DNA from: Phycisphaerales bacterium
GTDB lineage: Bacteria; Planctomycetota; Phycisphaerae; Sedimentisphaerales; Anaerohalosphaeraceae
Direction of reading: 5' to 3'
Length of the DNA stretch: 14,138 bases
Assembly (NCBI GenBank): GCA_011055475.1
Contig: DSDH01000129.1
Coordinates: forward strand, 1 to 14,138
Shown: one piece after another, positions 1 through 7,662 of the stretch
Layout of the letters: the number at the start of each line of letters is the position of its first letter
How positions within the stretch are numbered: position 1 is the first letter of the stretch
The notes under the pieces: generated by a model
What the model was told of the DNA's origin: nothing
The model's input: only the letters and a program-made list of their open reading frames with translations
Database searches by the model: none
Made by a program: the position numbers and the translations under genes

Positions 1-2099
1 GGTTTGCGTCGGCCCGCCCGGGTGTAATCGAACGGTTCAAAGCCGACCTTCAGTGCCGGTGAATTGGGTTTGAGGTGGAAGTCATCCGCTGCGGGATTCA
101 CGAACCCCGGGTCGGCAATGCGCGAATGTACATCCTGGCCGCGCTGCTGTTGCCATTGTTCCAGGTTCAGGTCGCCGGGGAAACGAATCGGTTTGCCGGC
201 GCGCCAGTACACGTTGTTGTCCAGCTTGAAGTTGTTATCCCTCCAATTGGAGCCGAGCAGTGGACTGTCGTTGTCCCAGTAGACGATATTGCGCTCGAAG
301 AAGAACGAGACGTGCTCCTCGGTGCGGGTGCGTTGGATCTGATGCTCGCCGCCGAAGGCCAGGATGTTGTTGACGATGCGGTTTTCCTTGCCGTAGTGCT
401 GGTGGAAGCCGCCACGGGAGCAGCGGTAGACCAGGTTGTTGCGCATTTCCACACCGGTGGAGCCCTCGTCCGTGTACAGACCCCAGCCCCCGTAATCATA
501 CGAGACCACGTCGTGGAAGTGGTTGTCGTGGATGGTCGTGCCCGGCGAGATGCCCAGGGTATAGATGCAGCCCATGTCGCTGAGCACGCCCTGGCCGATG
601 TGGTGGGCGTGATTGAACGCGACCTCGTTATGATGGGCCTTGCTGGGGCTATATCCCCACACCCAGCCGAGCGAAAAGGCCGAGTAGTACAGGTCATAGA
701 CGTCGTTGTGCTGGATGACGTTGTGCGGCGAGTGCCCGACCCAGACGCCGATGCCCGCGGAGTGCAGGCGGCCCAGGTGGGCGATGAGGCAGTCCTCGAC
801 GGTGTGATGCGAGACCAGCGCCTCATCGTCATTGGGCGCGGCCAGCGTGTTGCCCCAGTCGGTTGGCAGGGCGCTGCCGATCTTGATGCCGCCGGCGCCG
901 ATGTCGATCAGCTCGCAGCCGGCGATGCGATTATGTTGGCAGCCGGGTCCAAAGCCCATCGCGTACTCGCCGACGTGACGCACCGCGCAGTCCTCGATGA
1001 CGATGTGCCGCGCGCCCATCGCGGCGACGGCCGCCCCCAGGTTGACCTCGGCCTGCGGGAAGGACTGGCCCGTGGGGGGCATCGGCCAGTTGGCGTGGGC
1101 GAAGGTCAGACCGCGGAACTGAAGGTGCTGTACCCAGCGCCGCTCGGCGACGTCGCCCTTGAGCAGGAGAAGATTGCGTAGACGCGGCGCGATAACCGTC
1201 GTATTCGTTGGTGTTTCACCGGCACGCGGGATATACGTCAGGCGGCCCGTGGGACGGTCCAGGTACCACTGGCCGGGCTTGCCGAGGGCCTCCTTGACGT
1301 TCTCCAGAAAGTAGCGATGGCCCTGTTTGAACTCGGCCCAGGAGCTCAGACCCGTGGTGTGCCCCTGCATCGTGACGATATTCTCGGCCGGATCGACCTC
1401 GGCGATGGGCAGCCGCGACGCCGTCCAATGGTGGAAGGCGATGACCTCGACATCGTACAGGTTGGTCCAGTCGGCGCGGATCTCGCCGGCGTTGAAGCCG
1501 AACCGGTCGTGACCCTTGCTTGCGGCCTTGGGTGAGGGGTCCAGCTTGCGGGCGATCTTGTAGTAGCCCTGGTCGGGCAGGCGGGGGCGGAAGCGGCGCT
1601 GATCGTTGACGAACAGTTGGCTGAACTGCCACTGGCCATTCTTGACGGCGTCCAGGTCCGCGTGCCAGCGTCCCTCGGCATCGACGCGCCAATCGGTGAT
1701 CCGCACGCCGCCGCTGAAGATGGGGCGTTCATCGCCGTAGGCCTGGTAGACCACGGGGGCATCCGAGGTGCCCGAATCGGCGGGGCTGAACAGGAGGGGC
1801 TCCTGCAGCCGATAGGTGCCGCCGCGGACGGCCACGATGATGGGATGGCCGCGTTCTGGCTCATCCTGTCGGATCTTGCGCACGGCCTGCTGCGCGGCGG
1901 CCAGCGTCGCCAGGGGCCCGTCGGTGCCGTCCGCATTGGGTTTCGCCAGGCGGCCGGACCAGGCGTTGTTGCCGTTCGTGGCGACGTACAGGTCCGCCCG
2001 TACCGTCGGCCCGTCGGCCAGGGTGGTCGGCGCCGTGGCCATCAGGCAAAGCAGAACTGTCAGCACTCGAGTCCTTGCGGACGAGATGGGACGCGGCAT
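1..2099 (-). CDS. Secreted right-handed beta-helix protein, possibly GH141-like (C-terminus beyond window)
   Basis: At least 699 residues, open at the left edge. The start ATG at 2099 follows AGGAG at an 8-base spacing. Residues 1-28 form a Sec signal peptide (basic n-region, hydrophobic VLTVLLCLMATAP, cleavage near TLA/DG). The mature protein opens with LYVATNGNNAWSG, then PLATLAAAQQAVRKIR and HPIIVAVRGGTYRL, the usual entry into polysaccharide-active parallel beta-helix proteins. A central segment, GQWYLDRPTGRLTYIPRAGE, precedes the helix coils. From about residue 330 onward there are repeated short turns rich in Asn, Gly, His and Ile, such as HNRIAGCELIDIGAGGIKIG, HNVIQHNDVYDLYYSAF and RNNLVYRCS. 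Known: this N-terminal layout and WYLD insert occur in GH141 (fucosidase or xylanase) and related unassigned families. Inferred: exported hydrolase for pectin or hemicellulose side chains, from the pectate lyase upstream. The catalytic residues were not identified. Fold is confident; family is tentative. Confidence 0.85.
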   Translation of the reverse strand, partial: MPRPISSARTRVLTVLLCLMATAPTTLADGPTVRADLYVATNGNNAWSGRLAKPNADGTDGPLATLAAAQQAVRKIRQDEPERGHPIIVAVRGGTYRLQEPLLFSPADSGTSDAPVVYQAYGDERPIFSGGVRITDWRVDAEGRWHADLDAVKNGQWQFSQLFVNDQRRFRPRLPDQGYYKIARKLDPSPKAASKGHDRFGFNAGEIRADWTNLYDVEVIAFHHWTASRLPIAEVDPAENIVTMQGHTTGLSSWAEFKQGHRYFLENVKEALGKPGQWYLDRPTGRLTYIPRAGETPTNTTVIAPRLRNLLLLKGDVAERRWVQHLQFRGLTFAHANWPMPPTGQSFPQAEVNLGAAVAAMGARHIVIEDCAVRHVGEYAMGFGPGCQHNRIAGCELIDIGAGGIKIGSALPTDWGNTLAAPNDDEALVSHHTVEDCLIAHLGRLHSAGIGVWVGHSPHNVIQHNDVYDLYYSAFSLGWVWGYSPSKAHHNEVAFNHAHHIGQGVLSDMGCIYTLGISPGTTIHDNHFHDVVSYDYGGWGLYTDEGSTGVEMRNNLVYRCSRGGFHQHYGKENRIVNNILAFGGEHQIQRTRTEEHVSFFFERNIVYWDNDSPLLGSNWRDNNFKLDNNVYWRAGKPIRFPGDLNLEQWQQQRGQDVHSRIADPGFVNPAADDFHLKPNSPALKVGFEPFDYTRAGRRK

Positions 2100-2208
2100 A
2101 CCAACTCTCCTACCCGAATTGTACCTTCCCCGCTTACGGTCGCCCTGAAACGCGGCGTGCTCCTCCGGGCCTTGCCTGGGCCAAGGGACGGAGCAACGAG
2201 CCAAGTAC

Positions 2209-2238
2209 AGGGTAATTCCCAAAGCCGTTGCCTGTCAA
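2209..2238 (-). promoter_or_regulatory. Putative sigma-70-type promoter of the beta-helix gene
   Basis: On the minus strand a perfect TTGACA (2238-2233) is followed after 18 bp by TACCCT (2214-2209), which keeps the first, second and last bases of the -10 consensus. It would give a leader of about 100 nt. A TACAAT closer to the gene (2123-2118) lacks a -35 and would start transcription within the ribosome-binding site, so it was not chosen. Confidence 0.4.
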
Positions 2239-2250
2239 GAAGCGGTCTCA

Positions 2251-2262
2251 GCCGTGCACGGC
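2251..2262. promoter_or_regulatory. 12-bp perfect palindrome upstream of the beta-helix promoter
   Basis: GCCGTGCACGGC is a perfect inverted repeat with no spacer. It lies 12 bp upstream of the predicted -35 box of the beta-helix gene, where an operator or activator site could sit. Its centre is TGCA, not the central CG usual for LacI-type operators. A chance palindrome in GC-rich DNA is possible. The remainder of the 260-bp gap 2100-2359 shows nothing else clear. Confidence 0.25.
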
Positions 2263-2359
2263 GAGGACTACCGTTCACAAAGCGTCGGGCGGGTGGCTGA
2301 GTAGGGCGCAGAAGTCACTTTGCCTGGGTCCGGCCGCATTGCCGTGAGACCCTCGACGC

Positions 2360-2710
2360 TCACTTCTGGTATTGGACGGGCACCAGGCAGAGAAACGAGG
2401 CCGGCTGGGTCTTCGAGCGGTTGCGAAAGCCATGCAGCTCATCGGGCATGACCAGGAGGACCTGGCCGGGCCGGAGGGGCTCTTCACCATCCGGCCGCAC
2501 CGCGACGACGTCGCCGGACAGGACCACGATCTCGTGCTCGAACGGGTGGCGGTGGTAGGGGGTGTTGCCGCCGGGGGCGACGTCGAACCGTCGCATGGCG
2601 AAGGTTGGCGCGCCGTCCGCCGGGCCGAACAGCACGCGAACCGTCACGTCGCGGGCCCCTTCCATCTCGACCGGCACGGCCGGCACATCGTCGGGTGTCT
2701 TGATCAGCAT
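2360..2710 (-). CDS. Small single-domain cupin protein
   Basis: 116 residues. The ATG at 2710 is preferred over an upstream ATG at 2743 because GGAGA lies 9 bases before it and because the predicted -10 box overlaps 2743. Cupin motif 1 is clear: GGNTPYHRHPFEHEIVVLSG has metal ligands His53, His55 and Glu60. Motif 2 is PGQVLLVMPDELHGFRN with His93. There is no signal peptide or membrane segment, so it is probably cytoplasmic. Known: such cupins are metal-binding isomerases, dioxygenases or sugar binders. In pectin pathways the cupin KdgF linearises 4,5-unsaturated galacturonate. Its placement between a pectate lyase and a beta-helix enzyme makes a KdgF-like role attractive, but the motif 1 ligand set here (HxHx4E) differs from KdgF as I recall it (HxHx4Q), so this is inference. 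It has its own promoter and an operator-like repeat. Confidence 0.9.
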   Translation of the reverse strand: MLIKTPDDVPAVPVEMEGARDVTVRVLFGPADGAPTFAMRRFDVAPGGNTPYHRHPFEHEIVVLSGDVVAVRPDGEEPLRPGQVLLVMPDELHGFRNRSKTQPASFLCLVPVQYQK

Positions 2711-2729
2711 GGCTCTTTCTCCGTGGGTT

Positions 2730-2757
2730 GACAAGGCCCGCATTGTAGCGCCTTGTC
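2730..2757. promoter_or_regulatory. Inverted repeat (operator candidate) around the cupin -10 box
   Basis: Perfect 8-bp arms GACAAGGC (2730-2737) and GCCTTGTC (2750-2757) are separated by 12 bp that contain the predicted -10 hexamer of the cupin gene. The predicted transcription start lies inside the proximal arm, so the element would not be fully transcribed. That favours a repressor-binding site over an RNA hairpin. The regulator is not in the window. Confidence 0.5.
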
Positions 2758-2770
2758 GCTATCCTCACAA
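2742..2770 (-). promoter_or_regulatory. Putative sigma-70-type promoter of the cupin gene
   Basis: On the minus strand TTGTGA (2770-2765, 4 of 6 consensus) is spaced exactly 17 bp from TACAAT (2747-2742, 5 of 6). The expected start near 2735 gives a 25-nt leader ending in GGAGAAAGAGCC before the ATG. It lies just after the pectate lyase stop, so the cupin can be expressed independently of the upstream pair. Confidence 0.55.
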
Positions 2771-2779
2771 CATCCCACT

Positions 2780-3925
2780 TCACCGGGGCAGGACATTTCT
2801 GTCGGGGGTCCATTGGGCCCGCCAGCGGGGGTACTTGTTGTTGAGCAGGTCGGCGGGGCCGCCGGTGTACCAACTATAGCCGTTGCGGCGCTCATAGGAG
2901 ATGTCGCTCAGGCGGTAGCGGACGACGCCGTCCCGGCTGCAGAAGATGGGGCGATCCGTACCGATCTCGTAGAATCGCGCCCAGATCGGCGGCGCGTCCG
3001 GGTCGGCGACGACGATCGTATCGTATCCCCGTGGCGTATCCGGAGCGGGTTGGCGCGCCACGCGCAGGCCTGTGATCTTCACTTCGTCGAACCATCGCAC
3101 GGCGGCTTCGACGGCCTCGATAACCCGCGGCGAGGGTGGCTCGATCTCCATGAGATAGGCGACGATGCCCGCCCCTTCGGAGCCGCTGAGCGAGGCCTTT
3201 TCGTAGGTGCGGGCGGGGCGGGGCTCGAACGACACCGGATCGTGCTGGGCGCACCAGCCCAGGCGTCGGCCATCCACGATGATCTGGCATTTGAGGATGC
3301 ACTCGATGCCCCGTGCGACCGCGGCGGCGGCTCTCGCCCGCCGAGGCGCCTCCACGAACGCAAAGTCCCCGTCGCCCCGGGCGACCTGGTCCAGCAGGCG
3401 CATCACGTTGATCATCGCGTTGTCGTTGAAGGTGATGTAGGCGTGATAGCCGCTGGGGTCCGGGTAGAACTGCGGCCAGCCGCCGGTGTCGTACTGGGCG
3501 GCCAGGAGATAGTCGATGCCGCGCAGGCACGCGTCGGCGAATCGGGCCTCGCCCGTGGCGTGGTGCACGCGGGCCAGGAATTGCAGCGGGCGGCAGGTCG
3601 CACCGTTGTCGATCGTCGCATCGTTCCTGCGCCGATCGCGTTGCAGTTGCCTCTGCTGCTCGGTGGTCAGAACCGCGGCCATGTCGGTGTTCTTGGGCCA
3701 GCCCCCGCCGTCGCGCTGATAGAGCAGGACGTTGCCGGCGATGCGAATTGCCGCAGCGCCGCCGTACCAGGCGGGCTTCTGGTTCATGCACGCCTTCCAG
3801 GCGATGGATTTGGGGATCTGCCCGGCATCCTCGGCTTGCACCGTCGCAACAACAAGCGACGACAGCACGCCGGCAATCAAGGCGACATTCGGTTTTGTCC
3901 TGTTCTCAGCGGGTTTGCGGCGCAT
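2780..3925 (-). CDS. pelA: Secreted pectate lyase, polysaccharide lyase family 10
   Basis: 381 residues, about the size of a PL10 catalytic domain plus a signal peptide. It cleaves de-esterified polygalacturonate by calcium-dependent beta-elimination outside the cytoplasm. The ATG at 3925 follows GGGAGG at a 9-base spacing. Residues 1-31 are a Sec signal peptide (NVALIAGVLSSLVVATVQA/ED). Family signatures in order are DGGGWPKNTDMA (about 72-83), ATIDNGATCRPLQFLARV (about 103-120), GGWPQFYPDPSGYHAYITFN with DNAM (about 147-170), WCAQHDPVSFEPRPARTYE with SLSGSEG (about 225-251), and WARFYEIGTDRPIFCSRDG (about 317-335), close to the canonical PL10 C-terminal block. No linker or accessory module is present. 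The start overlaps the upstream oxidoreductase stop by 20 bp, suggesting coupled translation. Family assignment is firm; I did not map the catalytic Arg to a numbered residue. Confidence 0.95.
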   Translation of the reverse strand: MRRKPAENRTKPNVALIAGVLSSLVVATVQAEDAGQIPKSIAWKACMNQKPAWYGGAAAIRIAGNVLLYQRDGGGWPKNTDMAAVLTTEQQRQLQRDRRRNDATIDNGATCRPLQFLARVHHATGEARFADACLRGIDYLLAAQYDTGGWPQFYPDPSGYHAYITFNDNAMINVMRLLDQVARGDGDFAFVEAPRRARAAAAVARGIECILKCQIIVDGRRLGWCAQHDPVSFEPRPARTYEKASLSGSEGAGIVAYLMEIEPPSPRVIEAVEAAVRWFDEVKITGLRVARQPAPDTPRGYDTIVVADPDAPPIWARFYEIGTDRPIFCSRDGVVRYRLSDISYERRNGYSWYTGGPADLLNNKYPRWRAQWTPDRNVLPR

Positions 3926-6203
3926 AGAACTGGACCTCCCACAGGCGGGCGGTATCGCTGGGGCTTTCGGTGATCAGGAGACGGACGCGATCGGTCCGGA
4001 TGGGGTCGAACCGCCGCCAGATCTCAAAGTCGGTATTGCCGGCGATGCGCGTGGCGGGGACCTCCTTCCAGCCCGTCGGCGTGGTCACCTGCAACACGCA
4101 GGAACGGATCGGATCGACCGGTCGGGGCGCGCGGCCATCGCACCAGCCCGACACGATCCGCAGGACGCCGAGCGTTTGCGGCTGTGGCCAGGTGAACTCG
4201 ACCCAGGCGGGCAGGGCTTGGCGTTGGCTGACCCATCGCCGGTCATTGTCGTTCAGGTCCATGCGTCCATCGTTGACGAACCGCACCGCGTAACGGTCCG
4301 CATCCAGCACGGATGAGGCCTCGACGCGGGCAGAGGCGGCCAGGTTTTGCGCCTCTTCCGGCAGCCAATCCGGGCGGGACGGGACCGCGGGTTCGACCGG
4401 CTGGCCCACACCCCGTTGCGCCAGGGCCTTGAGCTCATCCAGATGATCGCGGTAGACGCCTCGGGGCGTCGCGTCGTGCTCGCGCGCGACGGCGGCGGCC
4501 ATGCCGACGACCTCGCCCATCATGCCGCCGGTGCGCATCACGCGGACGGTGCCCAGCGCCACGTGCGTAACGCTGATGTCGCGGCCGGCCATGAAGAGGT
4601 TCTCGATGTTGCGTGAGTAGAGGCAGCGGTAGGGAACGGGGTACGGCTGGATGGGTTTGTGCCGGGCGATGGAGCGGAACTCGGCGCCGGGGAAGTGCTG
4701 GGTGTTCTCGGGGTGCGGATAGTGCAGATCGATGGTCCAGGTCGTGGGCACCATCGCGTCCGGGTACGAACGCTGTTCCAGGATGTCCTGCTCTTGCAGG
4801 ATGATATCGCCCAGCAGACGGCGTGATTCGCGCTTGCCGCCGATATAGGCCACCCAGTCGAGACGATAGTGGGCGTAGTCCTGCTTGCCGACGTAGTGAT
4901 TCTTCAGGTGGGCCCAGTTGCCGAACGCCACCCGCAGGCCATAGTCGCGGATGAACTCAATGTCGCCGATCTGGTCGAGGTTCATGCCCGTCTCCCAGTC
5001 CCAGTCGCCGCGGGTCATGGGGTGGCAGGTCTGATCGGTGAATGGCACGGCCCACGGGCACTCCGGAAAGGGCACGGGGGCGTCGGTCTTGACGGCGTAC
5101 CATTGGACGCTGGTGCCCATGGTCAGGCGGTCGGGCTCTTCGGGGGCGAGGCTTTCACCGGTCTCGGCGCGACTCTCGCGGCCCACGCGAAAATCCGCGC
5201 CGGCCAGGTAGCCCAGGTTGCCGTCGCCGGTGCAATCGGCAAAGAGCGGCGCGGCGAAGCGGTGTTCGGTATTGCGGCGGACGTGGCGGGCGATGACGCC
5301 GGTGATGCGGTCGCCGGTCTTCTCCACCTGGAAGACGTGCATGTTCAGAAACAGATGCAGGTTTTCCTCGGCGCGGACGACGGCGAGCTTGCGTTCGTCA
5401 TCGTAGTGATCCGCCGGCTGGGCGTTGCCGCGAAGCCCGCTGTCCAGCTCGCGGACGACGTCGCCCAGGGCGGGGTAAGGCGGCAGATTGATCCGGCCAT
5501 TGAGGTGCACGCGGATTTCGGAGGAGTTATTGCCGCCGAGCACGGGGCGGTTCTGGATCAGCGCGACATTCAGCCCCAGCCGGGCGGCGCTGATGGCCGC
5601 ACAGGTGCCGGCCATGCCCCCGCCCACGACGACCAGGTCGAAGGTCCCCTCGTCGATGGGCCGGTCCATCCCCATCAGTGCCCGACGCAGTCGGGTCAGC
5701 GCGGCGGGCTCGGCCGGAGGCGGGAGCGCCGTATCGTTCGACAGGATGATCGCATCGCAACGGCCATCGAAGCCCGTCAGATCGCGCAGGGCGATGCGGG
5801 TCTTGCCGCGTTCGAGATCGACCCTGCCGCCCGGCTGCCAATGCCATTGGGCCCCCTCGGTGCCGAACACCGTCTCCAAGGGCTGCCCGTTGATGAGCAC
5901 CCGGAACCGGCCCGGAGCACCGGGGGCGTTCCACGGGGCCACCCAGTCGCGGGTCCGCACCCAGACGTGGTACGACCCGGCCTCGGGTACTTCGATTACG
6001 GTGCTCGCATCGGCGACGGGCCGACCCAGTCCGTGGGCCAGGACGTAGGGCGAGCCCATCTGATCCATCGCCTGCTGGTCGACGACCCAGCCGCCGAGGT
6101 CGTCGAATCCTTCGGCCTCCAGGAGCAGGGTTGCCGCCGATGCGGCCGCCGTCCAGCCGGCCACCGTCACGAAACAGGCCACGATTCTTCGATGTATGAA
6201 CAT
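3906..6203 (-). CDS. Exported FAD-dependent oxidoreductase with carbohydrate-binding-like N-terminal and F5/8-type C-terminal domains
   Basis: 765 residues. The ATG at 6203 follows GGGAG at about 8 bases. The signal peptide (residues 1-23, cleavage ASA/AT) carries twin arginines, HRRIVACF, a partial Tat motif that would suit export of a folded flavoprotein. Domain 1 (about 25-155, LLLEAEGFDDLGGW to CDAIILS) resembles a CBM-like jelly roll. Domain 2 (about 185-600) is an FAD_oxidored fold: the dinucleotide motif VVVGGGMAGTCAAISAARLG (191-210), RPVLGGNNSSEIRVHLNG (219-236), then FADCTGDGNLGYLAGADF. Domain 3 (about 640-760) is discoidin-like, NLAASARVEASS through VRLLITESPSDTARLWEVQFY. Such FAD proteins are common in planctomycete and Bacteroidetes polysaccharide loci, but their substrates are mostly unknown. 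It is first in the pectin gene cluster and overlaps pelA. A weak minus-strand TAAAAT at 6263-6258 may be its -10 box. Oxidation of a pectin-derived sugar is a guess. Confidence 0.9.
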   Translation of the reverse strand: MFIHRRIVACFVTVAGWTAAASAATLLLEAEGFDDLGGWVVDQQAMDQMGSPYVLAHGLGRPVADASTVIEVPEAGSYHVWVRTRDWVAPWNAPGAPGRFRVLINGQPLETVFGTEGAQWHWQPGGRVDLERGKTRIALRDLTGFDGRCDAIILSNDTALPPPAEPAALTRLRRALMGMDRPIDEGTFDLVVVGGGMAGTCAAISAARLGLNVALIQNRPVLGGNNSSEIRVHLNGRINLPPYPALGDVVRELDSGLRGNAQPADHYDDERKLAVVRAEENLHLFLNMHVFQVEKTGDRITGVIARHVRRNTEHRFAAPLFADCTGDGNLGYLAGADFRVGRESRAETGESLAPEEPDRLTMGTSVQWYAVKTDAPVPFPECPWAVPFTDQTCHPMTRGDWDWETGMNLDQIGDIEFIRDYGLRVAFGNWAHLKNHYVGKQDYAHYRLDWVAYIGGKRESRRLLGDIILQEQDILEQRSYPDAMVPTTWTIDLHYPHPENTQHFPGAEFRSIARHKPIQPYPVPYRCLYSRNIENLFMAGRDISVTHVALGTVRVMRTGGMMGEVVGMAAAVAREHDATPRGVYRDHLDELKALAQRGVGQPVEPAVPSRPDWLPEEAQNLAASARVEASSVLDADRYAVRFVNDGRMDLNDNDRRWVSQRQALPAWVEFTWPQPQTLGVLRIVSGWCDGRAPRPVDPIRSCVLQVTTPTGWKEVPATRIAGNTDFEIWRRFDPIRTDRVRLLITESPSDTARLWEVQFYAPQTR

Positions 6204-6447
6204 GTCAGGTCTCCCGCCTGGTCTCTGGTCTTGTGCATTCGGCTTTGAACGCGATCCATTTTACCGTACGGGCGGCGCTATTTCACGCCTCGGCTTGGCA
6301 TTGCTCCTGCGCGATTGGACCGAGTTTGCCCTGTCGCCGTCGGCGTGTATAATGTTGTCTTGCCGGTGTTTGGATGCCGGTCTCCCTGCAGGCTGTGTTC
6401 ATCACGGTCCATATCGGGGCCGAGTCATCGGCCGGACGGAGAATCGC
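6204..6447. other. Divergent intergenic region between the pectin locus and the plus-strand operon
   Basis: 244 bp separate two divergent genes. The right half has a good plus-strand promoter (annotated separately). The left half has only a weak minus-strand TAAAAT with a poor -35 (TGAAAT at 16 bp). Otherwise I see no strong inverted repeat, riboswitch or small gene. Confidence 0.5.
6326..6353 (+). promoter_or_regulatory. Putative sigma-70-type promoter of the beta-propeller operon
   Basis: TTGCCC (6326-6331, 4 of 6) is spaced 16 bp from a perfect TATAAT (6348-6353). Transcription would begin near 6360, leaving an approximately 88-nt leader before the chosen GTG. This rules out the in-frame ATGs upstream of it at 6196 and 6352 as starts. 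Confidence 0.6.
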
Positions 6448-7662
6448 GTGGCACGATTGTACGAAACCAAGGGGTACCCCGTTTTGAAGCGGGTCGACAT
6501 ACTGCCGGCTTTGCCGGCCATTATGTCGGCCCTGGCCGCTTTGTCGCCTGTTCTTGGTCAGCCGGTGGTGCCGGTGGATATGGCTCAGCAGGCGCAAGCC
6601 GCATCGTCCCCCGCTTCGCAAGCTGGCCTTCTCTGGTCGTATCCGGTTGCCGTGTCCGGCGAGACCGCTGCGGTGGTGAACGCCTCGGCGACGGCGGCGT
6701 TTGACCGATTGCTCGTGCCGCTGGCGGGGGAGCGAAGGGGCTTGGCGGCGCTCGACCTGGCGCCGGCGGCGGATCGCGCGCCCGCCGAGCGGTGGTTCTT
6801 CTCGACCGAGCGGGGCGTGTATCGCTCGGCCCGGACCTGGAGGGACCTGGTGTATTTCGTGAGCGGCGTTTCGGGGGACACCGGGCGTCACCTGTACTGC
6901 GTGCGTCTTCAGGATGGTGCAGTGCCGGAGCCGCAGCGCACGCATTGGCCGCATCCAATAGACCCTCGGGCGTCGGGAGTCTTCGCCGCCACGGCAGGAC
7001 AGGTGATCGTGCAGGACCGTCCGGGACGACTGACGAGCCTGGACGTGACCGGCGCCGAGCAGTTCGTGATAGACATGGGCTCGTTGGAGCATCCGCCCAG
7101 TGTGACGGCCACGATGATCGTCGTTGCCGCGGCTGATCCGCCCGACTTGTCCGTGCTCGATCTGCCGACGGGGAAGACATTATGGCGCGTGGCGCTGCCT
7201 GGCCGGCCGGTGGATCGCCCGCGATGCGACGGCGATGTGATCTATCTGGCTACGACCGACGGCGTCCGGGCGTTCGACCTGGTCGAGGGCGAGCCGATAC
7301 CCGGCTGGCAGGCCGGGCCGGATGTGCCGGTCGGATCGGTGGCGGTGTTGTCGGAGGAGCTTCTTTTCGTCAGCGAGCGCGGCGCGCTGGTTATCCGCCG
7401 ACGCGACGATGGCCGCGTGATCCGCCGGATCGACGGCCCGGTGCTGAACCGGTCCCTGCTCGTCATGGAGGATCATGCCCTGTATGCCACGGGCCACGGC
7501 TGGTTCACGTTGGATCGCGGACGGATCGCGGATGATCCGCCGGCAGGGTGGGCGGACCTGCCCGAAGGGGCTCGGCCGCTTGGTGGGCCGATTGCGGATC
7601 GCGGGCGGGTCTATGTGCCTTTGAGCGGCCTGGGTCTGACGTGCTGGGGGGCGGCGCCGTGA
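6448..7662 (+). CDS. Exported PQQ-like beta-propeller repeat protein
   Basis: 404 residues from GTG 6448, which has GGAG 6 bases upstream. TTG 6484 is an alternative that gives a tidier signal peptide (KRVDILPALPAIMSALAALSPVLG). Either way the N-terminus is a hydrophobic export signal followed by a Gln/Ala/Ser-rich linker. The body has at least four degenerate PQQ-type blades: GLAALDLAPAADRAPAERWF, LTSLDVTGAEQFVIDMGSLE, LSVLDLPTGKTLWRVALPGR with GDVIYLATTDGVRAFDL, and LFVSERGALVIRRRDDGRVI. Known: such repeats form seven- or eight-bladed propellers that act as enzymes (quinoprotein dehydrogenases) or as binding scaffolds, as in BamB. There is no dehydrogenase signature or cytochrome domain, so a scaffold role is more likely (inference). 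The stop overlaps the start of the next gene by 4 bp. Confidence 0.85.
   Translation: MARLYETKGYPVLKRVDILPALPAIMSALAALSPVLGQPVVPVDMAQQAQAASSPASQAGLLWSYPVAVSGETAAVVNASATAAFDRLLVPLAGERRGLAALDLAPAADRAPAERWFFSTERGVYRSARTWRDLVYFVSGVSGDTGRHLYCVRLQDGAVPEPQRTHWPHPIDPRASGVFAATAGQVIVQDRPGRLTSLDVTGAEQFVIDMGSLEHPPSVTATMIVVAAADPPDLSVLDLPTGKTLWRVALPGRPVDRPRCDGDVIYLATTDGVRAFDLVEGEPIPGWQAGPDVPVGSVAVLSEELLFVSERGALVIRRRDDGRVIRRIDGPVLNRSLLVMEDHALYATGHGWFTLDRGRIADDPPAGWADLPEGARPLGGPIADRGRVYVPLSGLGLTCWGAAP

Noticed and set aside
75..1181. 368-residue plus-strand frame opposite the beta-helix gene
   Set aside because: The minus strand is open across the whole region with a signal peptide and beta-helix repeats.
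2340..2359. Possible terminator after the cupin gene (GGGTC/GACCC)
   Set aside because: Only a 5-bp stem with a long loop and no T-tract.
2753..3973. 406-residue plus-strand frame opposite pelA
   Set aside because: Shadow of a firmly identified PL10 gene; no motif of its own.
6165..6203. Lipobox-like IVAC in the oxidoreductase signal peptide
   Set aside because: The Cys is at residue 10, with almost no hydrophobic core before it. Cleavage at ASA fits better.
4869..6248. 459-residue plus-strand open frame opposite the FAD oxidoreductase
   Set aside because: It is antisense to a clear multi-domain protein. Its Val/Ala/Asp/Gly-rich composition is the usual shadow in GC-rich DNA, and no domain is visible.
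6196..6447. Longer N-terminus for the beta-propeller protein
   Set aside because: It would begin upstream of the predicted promoter and place the export signal far from the N-terminus.
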